From Bifidobacterium ruminantium DSM 6489 (GTDB taxonomy: Bacteria; Actinomycetota; Actinomycetes; Actinomycetales; Bifidobacteriaceae), in contig NZ_JDTK01000008.1 of NCBI RefSeq assembly GCF_000770925.1, positions 46,145 through 110,144 of the forward strand: 64,000 bases of DNA, in the 5' to 3' direction. The notes under the pieces are model-generated. The model did no database searches. It was not told the DNA's origin and saw only the letters and a program-made list of their open reading frames with translations. Within the stretch, counting starts at the first letter, position 1; each line of letters opens with the position of its first letter. Positions 58,086-64,000 of this stretch are shown in pieces. Position numbers and translations under genes: made by a program.

Positions 58086-58742
58086 ATGTTCGGACATAAC
58101 ACGAAAGTGAATCTCGAACTCAACCGCGAGGTCGAGAAGCTTATCAAAATCGGCGGCACGGAGAAGATCCTGCCGATCGTGCAGGCGGGCGAGCCGGTGC
58201 TGCGTCAGCAGACCGTCGCCTATGACGGGCAGCTGAGCCGCAAGACGCTCGACAAGCTCATCGATGCCATGCGCGTCACCATGCTGGAGGCTCCGGGCGT
58301 GGGTCTGGCGGCCACCCAGATTGGTCTCGGCCTGGCAATGGCCGTCGTGGAGGATCATGTGCGTGACGATGACGAAGGCGATCCGCGCGAAGCCGCGGAA
58401 TTCCCCTTCCATGCCATCATCAACCCCAGCTATGAGCCGATCGGCACCGAAACCCGTAGCTTCTACGAAGGATGCCTGAGCTTCGACGGCTATCAGGCCG
58501 TGCGCAAACGCTGGCTTGACATCACCGCCCGTTGGCAGGACGAGGACGGCAACCAGCATGAGGAACATCTGCATGGCTGGCCCGCCCGCATCTTCCAACA
58601 CGAAACCGACCATCTCAGCGGCGAACTGTACATCGACCAGGCCGAGATCCGAAGCCTGACTACCAACGAGAATCTCGAGGATTTCTGGTGCGAGGATCCG
58701 GTACCGACCGAAGCCGCAGCGGAACTCGGATTCGAACTGTGA
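58086..58742 (+). CDS. def: Peptide deformylase
   Basis: A 218-residue metalloenzyme that removes the N-formyl group from nascent proteins. The three signature motifs are present: GVGLAATQIG, EGCLS with the metal ligand Cys130, and HETDH with ligands His172 and His176 and catalytic Glu173. The HETDH variant, with Thr where many have Ile or Phe, is unusual but keeps all catalytic residues. An N-terminal extension of about 25 residues precedes the conserved ILPIVQAGEPVLR. It is probably translated with glmM from one mRNA. A strong terminator follows. Confidence 0.95.
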   Translation: MFGHNTKVNLELNREVEKLIKIGGTEKILPIVQAGEPVLRQQTVAYDGQLSRKTLDKLIDAMRVTMLEAPGVGLAATQIGLGLAMAVVEDHVRDDDEGDPREAAEFPFHAIINPSYEPIGTETRSFYEGCLSFDGYQAVRKRWLDITARWQDEDGNQHEEHLHGWPARIFQHETDHLSGELYIDQAEIRSLTTNENLEDFWCEDPVPTEAAAELGFEL

Positions 58743-58794
58743 TCGCAAGGCTGTGACCGCATAGACGGACGCGGCAGACGCGACGAAAACACGA

Positions 58795-58847
58795 AAACGC
58801 AAGGGGTGCCTCTCAAGTTGCTCGCTTGAGAGGCACCCCTTGCGTTT
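58795..58847. terminator. Bidirectional terminator between def and the GadC-like gene
   Basis: A perfect 23-bp stem (58795-58817 with 58825-58847) has a 7-base loop and A/T-rich ends on both sides. It separates convergent transcripts. Confidence 0.92.
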
Positions 58848-58896
58848 GACGCGCATGCCATTCGGAATTCATATTCCGGCGATTATGCGGGATCCG

Positions 58897-60537
58897 TCAG
58901 CATTCCGGATTCACCAGCATGTCGCGCGCATCGGCTTCCCGTTCGGCAGCCGAACGCAGATCCCAGCCCGGTTTGCGCGACGCGTACAGCACCAGCGGCG
59001 GCACGCCGAGCACAATCACGACAACGGCCACCAGAATCGCATACGAGACGCTGTTCAAACCGGTGAAGCCGGCCGGACGTACGAAGGTCAGGACGAACGC
59101 TGCGGCGGAAGCGACGAAACCGACGCCCGCGACCAGCCGGATCGCTGGAACCCGATATGTGCGCCGTACCTCGGCATGTGTTCTGCGCAGACGGATCGCC
59201 GCGGCGAACATCAGCATGTACATCACCAGATACAACGCGGTCGCCATATCCACCAATGTCGCGAAAGCGGTGTTGCCATTGGGGATCAGCACGAACAGCA
59301 ACGCCAGCACGGTCACGATGATGCCCTGCGGAATCAGAATGCCCTCCTGCACGCCATGGGCGTTGCGCTTCTGCAACGCGGGCGGCATAAGACCGGTTCG
59401 AGCGGCCGACAAAAGACCGCGGGAAGGCCCTGCGATCCATGCTACCACGGAGGAGAACGCGCCCAATGCGATGAGCAGCGAAATCACCGGAGTGCCCCAG
59501 CTCATGCCGAAATGGTCGAAGAACTCCTTGAACGCCAGATTGATGCCGTCGATGAGTCCCAGCTCACGATGCGGCACGGCGAAGGCGATGGCCAGGGTCG
59601 GCAGCACGAGCACCAGCAGGATCAGCGCGGTGGCCAACGCGATGGCGCGCGGGAACTGGCTTCCCGGATGCTCCATGTCGTTGGCATGCACGGCGTTGAC
59701 CTCCATGCCCGCATAGGCGAGCACATTGGAGACGATCAGCACAATCGACGCGATGCCCGTCCACGACGGCAGCAGCGCGGACGCATGCAGGGAAGTATGC
59801 ATCGGTTCGCCGATCGCCAGCCAGACCGCTCCGAAGATGATGAGCAGCAGTGCCGGGAACAGCGTTCCGATAAGTCCCGAAACCGAACCGACTTTGGCGA
59901 ACAGGTTGCCGCCCCGCAGCGCCACCAGCGTGCTCGCCCAATACAGCACGATGATCACCGCGGCGACGTACACGCCGTTGCTGCCCAAGCCTCCCATGCC
60001 GAACACGTATGACAGGCTGACGGCGATGAAGGCGATCTGAATTGGATACCACACCACATTCTGGATCCACTGCAGCCAGATGGCAAGGAATCCGATTCGA
60101 TTGCCGAAGGCCTCACGCACCCATACGTACACGCCGCCCTTCCAGCCGGTGGCCAGTTCGGCGGCGACCAAGGCGGTCGGTACCAGGAAGACCACCGCGG
60201 GAATGAGATACAGCAGAATTGATGCGAGACCGTAGTCGGCCATGGCCGGCAGCGAACGCAACGAGGCCACCGCCACCACGGTCAGCATGGCCAGCTGGCC
60301 GACCGACATCATGGCCTTGCCGGTTTTGCTCGCGACGCTTGAGGTTGTGCCGCCTGCTTCATTCTCCCCGGCATGCGCAGGTGCGCCCGTAATATTGGGG
60401 TTTCCTGCATCTGCAGATCGGCCGGTGGACGCGATGGGGGATGGATTGTTCGCCGTTCCGGTCGGTGTCGTCCGGGCATTCGCCCCGAAGTGAGCGGATC
60501 CTGGATGTGCAGCTGCGCTTGCGTTGTGCGCCACCAC
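58897..60537 (-). CDS. gadC: APC-family amino acid antiporter, probable glutamate/GABA exchanger
   Basis: A membrane transporter of the amino acid-polyamine-organocation superfamily with about twelve hydrophobic segments beginning at SVGQLAMLTVVAVASLRSLP. The core has AELATGWKGGVYVWV and AYAGMEVNAVHANDMEHPG, typical of the glutamate:GABA antiporter branch. Lying just downstream of glutamate decarboxylase on the same strand, it most likely imports glutamate and exports GABA for acid resistance. The start is uncertain. GTG 60537 (546 residues) adds a 75-residue low-complexity Ala/Thr/Asn-rich segment without a clear ribosome site. ATG 60312 or 60309, with AAGG close by, would give about 470 residues. 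Confidence 0.85.
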   Translation of the reverse strand: MVAHNASAAAHPGSAHFGANARTTPTGTANNPSPIASTGRSADAGNPNITGAPAHAGENEAGGTTSSVASKTGKAMMSVGQLAMLTVVAVASLRSLPAMADYGLASILLYLIPAVVFLVPTALVAAELATGWKGGVYVWVREAFGNRIGFLAIWLQWIQNVVWYPIQIAFIAVSLSYVFGMGGLGSNGVYVAAVIIVLYWASTLVALRGGNLFAKVGSVSGLIGTLFPALLLIIFGAVWLAIGEPMHTSLHASALLPSWTGIASIVLIVSNVLAYAGMEVNAVHANDMEHPGSQFPRAIALATALILLVLVLPTLAIAFAVPHRELGLIDGINLAFKEFFDHFGMSWGTPVISLLIALGAFSSVVAWIAGPSRGLLSAARTGLMPPALQKRNAHGVQEGILIPQGIIVTVLALLFVLIPNGNTAFATLVDMATALYLVMYMLMFAAAIRLRRTHAEVRRTYRVPAIRLVAGVGFVASAAAFVLTFVRPAGFTGLNSVSYAILVAVVVIVLGVPPLVLYASRKPGWDLRSAAEREADARDMLVNPEC

Positions 60538-60644
60538 GGCAAGCGGCTTTTTTCATATGAACTGTCATTGCAGCCAGCTTTCGTGAACATAATCGTTGTG
60601 GGAATGATCATGGTTTTCCTTCAATTCCCCGGAATCAAGGAACA

Positions 60645-62189
60645 TCAGTGATGGAATCCGGATACGTGCGCCTCGCTCGGCATCGGAGAACGAAGTCCGT
60701 CCAGATACTTCACGCACGCCTTCAGATCCCCGATGAACGCTTCGGCCATGTCGTGGCTGAAGCCGTTGCGCACCACGATGCGCTGCACGGTCACCTGCGT
60801 CAGATTCATCGGCATCGGATAGGCCGGCACCAGCCAACCCTTCATACGCAACCGATCCTGCAGATCGTACAGATTCCATTTGCGATTCGCCCGATCCTTG
60901 AGCATCCAAGCGAACACCGGAATGTCGGAACCGTCATTCCACAACGTGAAATCATCCATCTTCGCTATCTCGCCCGACAGGTACTTCGCCACATCGTGCG
61001 AGGTCTGCTGCATCCTTCGATACCCTTCGAATCCCAGACGCAGGAACATGTAATACTGCAGCAGCACCTGCGCTCCCGGACGGGAGAAGTTCAGCGCGAA
61101 CGTCGGCATCTCACCGCCGAGATAACTCACCTTGAAAATCAAGCTTTCCGGCAAATCGGCGGTCTCACGCCATATAACCCAGCCCAATCCCGGATACACC
61201 AGACCATACTTATGCCCGGAGGTGCTGATGGAGTAGACGCGCTTGACGCGGAAATCCCAGGCGAGGTCCGGCTGGATGAACGGTGCGATCATGGCGCCCG
61301 AAGCGCCGTCCACATGGATGCGCACGTCGAGTCCAGTGCGTTCCTCGATACGGTCCAACGCCTCGGAGATCTTCTCGACCGGCTCATACATACCCGTATA
61401 CGTCACGCCCATGATGGCCACCACGCCAATGGTGTTCTCGTCGACGTACTTGTCGAGGTCATGCCCGTCGAGCACCTTGTGATCTTCGGAAATCGGCACG
61501 TAGCGCGGTTCCACGTCGAAATAGTTGCAGAACTTCTCCCAGCAGACCTGCACGGCGCTGCTCATCACCAGATTGGGCTTGTCGGTGGGCAGGCCGACCT
61601 TCTCACGCGCCTCCTTCCAACGGCGCTTGAGCGCCAGTCCGCCCAGCATGCACGCTTCGGACGAGCCGATGGTGGAGGTGCCGATGGTGTTCATCGGATC
61701 GGGCGCGTGCCACAGGTCAGCAAGCATGTGCCAGCAACGGGATTCGACCTCGGCCGTCTTCGGATACTCGTCCTTGTCGATCATGTTCTTGTCGGCCGCC
61801 TCCATGTACAGACGATTCGCATGGTCATCCATCCACGTGCCGACGAACGTCGCGAGGTTGAGTCGCGCGTTGCCGTCCAGCATGGCTTCGTCATGCACCA
61901 CCTGATAGGCGGTTTCCGGCAGGGAGCCTTCCCTCGGCATGGTGAATTTCGGGAACGCCTTGGCCTCCTTCGGCCGTGCGAACAGTGGATTGATTTCCAC
62001 ATTGTCCGGAAGGCGTCCGCTTCCCTTGGCTTCGTCGTCTTTGGTTCCGCATGCTTCGTGGAACTCGCTCGGTTCGCATGTTGCCGACATGGTCGTGCCT
62101 CCATTGACGTCCGCACCATGGCAGCATCCGCATCCATTTTCGTTGATGTCGCCGATGGAATGCGTTGGTTCGGAATGTGTCACTGACAT
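60645..62189 (-). CDS. gadB: Glutamate decarboxylase
   Basis: A 514-residue PLP enzyme converting glutamate to GABA and carbon dioxide while consuming a proton. The cofactor Lys327 is in STSGHKYGLVYPG. Other GAD motifs are IGTSTIGSSEACMLGGLALK, VHVDGASG-type IHVDGASGAMIAPF, and the C-terminal FTLWNDGSDIPVFAW. It is about 40-50 residues longer than Escherichia coli GadB. The extra N-terminus is Cys-rich (NGCGCCHGADVNG) and ends before the conserved INPLFARP. AAAGGAAG six bases before ATG 62189 supports the long form; an internal ATG at about residue 34 could give a shorter one. The antiporter gene follows after 107 bases. Confidence 0.96.
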   Translation of the reverse strand: MSVTHSEPTHSIGDINENGCGCCHGADVNGGTTMSATCEPSEFHEACGTKDDEAKGSGRLPDNVEINPLFARPKEAKAFPKFTMPREGSLPETAYQVVHDEAMLDGNARLNLATFVGTWMDDHANRLYMEAADKNMIDKDEYPKTAEVESRCWHMLADLWHAPDPMNTIGTSTIGSSEACMLGGLALKRRWKEAREKVGLPTDKPNLVMSSAVQVCWEKFCNYFDVEPRYVPISEDHKVLDGHDLDKYVDENTIGVVAIMGVTYTGMYEPVEKISEALDRIEERTGLDVRIHVDGASGAMIAPFIQPDLAWDFRVKRVYSISTSGHKYGLVYPGLGWVIWRETADLPESLIFKVSYLGGEMPTFALNFSRPGAQVLLQYYMFLRLGFEGYRRMQQTSHDVAKYLSGEIAKMDDFTLWNDGSDIPVFAWMLKDRANRKWNLYDLQDRLRMKGWLVPAYPMPMNLTQVTVQRIVVRNGFSHDMAEAFIGDLKACVKYLDGLRSPMPSEAHVSGFHH

Positions 62190-62211
62190 TGCAGCTTCCT
62201 TTCGTTGATTT

Positions 62212-62231
62212 GGAACGTTTGATCGCGTTCC
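62212..62231. promoter_or_regulatory. Inverted repeat upstream of gadB
   Basis: GGAACG (62212-62217) and CGTTCC (62226-62231) form a perfect 6-8-6 inverted repeat 23 bases before the gadB start. A TTGACT box on the minus strand lies about 15 bases further upstream. It could be an operator or a 5' hairpin. Confidence 0.45.
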
Positions 62232-62458
62232 GTGATTCAAAATGAAAGTCAAGTCTGGGTTTTGCTGGAAAATCGTCATATTTGCGCTATGTGGTGATTC
62301 GCATGCCGGCCGCCGTGCATGGATATATCCGCGCGCGGTTTCGTAGGAAGCGATTTCGCACGTACCCATGCACCCACGTTCGCGCAGAGAGGAAGCCCAC
62401 GCCGGTCCGCCGCATGTCGCAGTGCTCTGATGGTGGGTGTCGGCTACGATGGACAGAT

Positions 62459-63943
62459 ATGAGTGAATCGACGACGAATTCTTCCTGGCTTGATGACGCG
62501 AAACAGGACATCGGGCAATGGTCGGCATCGATGCCGAACAATGCCGACAACCAGCCGATTGATTGGCAGTGGGTGTCCTCGCTTGACCTGCGCAATGGCA
62601 TCGGCGTCGCCGCACGGCAGCACATCGACCTGCTGGACATACTGCGCTCCGTACCGTCGCCGCAACTGCCCGTCCAACAATTGCATGATCTGCTGAAGGA
62701 CGATCTTGCCATTCGCGACCGGCTCGAACCGATCATCGCGCAGTACAGCAGCACGTTCATGACGGATTTCGACCGGCTCATCGCCTCTTATCGGCTTCCC
62801 CGCGCGCTCGCCTACGCGAACCGGCGGCTGTGCGACGAAATCGCGGTTTTGCGACGCATCGGTGTGGATATGGGTTTGTGGACGGTCACCGAGGAACGGC
62901 GTGAACGCGTGACGGTGCCGGTGCTTCACCCCGGTTCCGCTTCGGTTTCCGGGGAGATCACGCTGGATGACATCCAGGATCGGACCGCCGATATCGTCAA
63001 CGGGCGTGCCGCCCGACGCGCTTCGGAGAGGAGCCAGAAGCGTGCCAGCGATTATGCCATGTCGCGTGCGAATCTGAGCGGCGTCACCAGTCCGGGCGGC
63101 TCCACGGTGTTCGGCCAAGGCTCGGATTCAGCCGGCGCGCGCGGCAATGCGTCTCAAACCGGCGAATCGGCGCAAACTCGCCGTTTGGCCGAGTATCGCA
63201 AGTCCGATTGGCGTGACGCGTATCTGCCTGGCCGCGATGTGGACAACGTCATGGGCATCGACATCGAGACCACCGGTACGGATCCGGCTCGCGTGTACAT
63301 CATCGACGTCGGTTTCGAATACATGAACATGATTTCCCCGCGTCCGGCTGATGCGCCTACTGAATACCGGTACGAGCAGGGCTATTACGAGGCTGGCGAC
63401 GCGTACGGCCAGGCGCGCTTGTCGTTCGGTGTTCCCGCCGAGAACGCGACGCTTGGAAATCCTCTGATTCGTGACCTGACCGGCATCGACGTGACCCAGC
63501 GTGCATCCGGCTTCCGCCTGTTCGACGAGTGGCCGGAGGCGCAGATCGGCTTGTTGCAGCGATTGGAGCAGCAGCCGTATGTGGCGCACAACGCCCGGTT
63601 CGAGCATGGATTCTTCATGCTGAATGTGGCCGGATATGCGGAGAGCTACCGTTCGGGCAATATCACGATCATCGATACATTGCCGATGAGCCGCCGTTGG
63701 GATGAGGGTTCGATTCCGGATGACGAGCATCCGTACGGCATCAACACATTGGACGCGTACGCCAAGCGGCAGGGCGCGCTTGATCCGACCAAGTCGGAAC
63801 GACACCTTGGTTTGGAGGACACGCACATCATGTTGGTTGCCATGAAGCATCACTTGGGTGTGCTGCGTGCCGAAGGACGTGGCCCATGGGGAGCGGGAGG
63901 CAAGTCCGGAGTCGGTGGAAAGCATTGCGGTCGCCGCTGGTAG
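62459..63943 (+). CDS. DEDD-type (DnaQ-like) exonuclease-domain protein
   Basis: A 494-residue protein. Residues 1-240 have no family that I recognise; they are largely helical (LLDILRSVPSPQLPVQQLHDLLKDD...) with a Ser/Gly-rich linker near 190-240. The C-terminal part from about residue 262 is a DEDD 3'-5' exonuclease domain. Motif I is GIDIETTG with Asp268 and Glu270. Motif II is AHNARFEHGFF, with Glu where Asp is usual. Motif III is RHLGLEDTHIM, keeping the His-x5-Asp arrangement. A role in DNA repair or RNA trimming is possible. ATG 62459 follows a -10-like TACGAT (62445-62450) by eight bases, so the transcript may be leaderless. It is divergent from gadB. Confidence 0.8.
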   Translation: MSESTTNSSWLDDAKQDIGQWSASMPNNADNQPIDWQWVSSLDLRNGIGVAARQHIDLLDILRSVPSPQLPVQQLHDLLKDDLAIRDRLEPIIAQYSSTFMTDFDRLIASYRLPRALAYANRRLCDEIAVLRRIGVDMGLWTVTEERRERVTVPVLHPGSASVSGEITLDDIQDRTADIVNGRAARRASERSQKRASDYAMSRANLSGVTSPGGSTVFGQGSDSAGARGNASQTGESAQTRRLAEYRKSDWRDAYLPGRDVDNVMGIDIETTGTDPARVYIIDVGFEYMNMISPRPADAPTEYRYEQGYYEAGDAYGQARLSFGVPAENATLGNPLIRDLTGIDVTQRASGFRLFDEWPEAQIGLLQRLEQQPYVAHNARFEHGFFMLNVAGYAESYRSGNITIIDTLPMSRRWDEGSIPDDEHPYGINTLDAYAKRQGALDPTKSERHLGLEDTHIMLVAMKHHLGVLRAEGRGPWGAGGKSGVGGKHCGRRW

Positions 63944-64000
63944 ATGTCTGGAAGGTATTTTCTTCCTGATTTGTCAAGTTTCGACACGCCGATGGAGTCC

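Noticed and set aside
56598..58856. A 752-codon minus-strand frame over glmM and def
   Set aside because: Both glmM and def are certain on the plus strand; this is antisense with no motif.
60648..62186. A 512-codon plus-strand frame opposite gadB
   Set aside because: Antisense of glutamate decarboxylase; no domain and no ribosome site.

Overview
The window looks like a chromosomal segment of a Bifidobacterium (high-GC Gram-positive actinobacterium). Supporting signs are the rpoB-rpoC gene content, a gene order matching the bifidobacterial PFNA-type cluster (Ser/Thr kinase, FN3 protein, AAA ATPase, DUF58, transglutaminase-like, PP2C phosphatase), an AdnAB-type helicase-nuclease pair, RNase J and a gadB-gadC pair. 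Among bifidobacteria, gadBC suggests the adolescentis/dentium/angulatum side of the genus, but species cannot be fixed from this sequence alone.

Layout. 1-6.7 kb: the 3' part of rpoB and complete rpoC, closed by a strong hairpin. 6.8-24.6 kb: an envelope/signalling block with a Q/P-rich membrane protein, an FHA protein, a Q-rich LRV protein and the PFNA-like operon read on the minus strand (kinase, 2010-residue Ig/FN3 surface protein, MoxR, DUF58, TgpA-like protein, PP2C phosphatase). A zinc-ribbon protein with a beta-lactamase-like ectodomain is divergent from the kinase. Two members look like catalytically dead enzymes. 24.7-36.0 kb: AdnA/AdnB-like recombination helicase-nucleases, a GNAT acetyltransferase, an MFS permease and dapB. 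36.1-39.4 kb: a copper module (CsoR, its palindromic operator and a P1B ATPase with an N-terminal cupredoxin domain and a fused C-terminal YHS domain).

39.6-50.5 kb: an accessory island for ureide (allantoin) use. It contains a hydantoin/allantoin racemase-like protein, an NCS1 permease, an AtzH-amidase fusion, allantoinase, allantoate amidohydrolase and a PucG-type aminotransferase, all on the minus strand. Divergent from these are an RpiR-family regulator and a CynX/NimT-type MFS transporter. A 471-bp gap inside the minus-strand series carries three copies of the palindrome GAAAT-N4-ATTTC, and weaker copies flank the regulator, so a dedicated regulon is likely. The likely chemistry is allantoin to allantoate to ureidoglycine to oxalurate plus glycine, with the amidase fusion as candidate oxalurate-processing enzyme.

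50.5-64.0 kb: housekeeping genes dapA, rnj, pepN, glmM and def, then the gadC/gadB acid-resistance pair and a DEDD-type exonuclease-domain protein. Between pepN and glmM lies a 492-bp non-coding stretch built of five alternating hairpins (A-B-A-B-A) with wobble and compensatory changes in the stems. I saw no rRNA, tRNA, CRISPR array, insertion sequence or replication origin.
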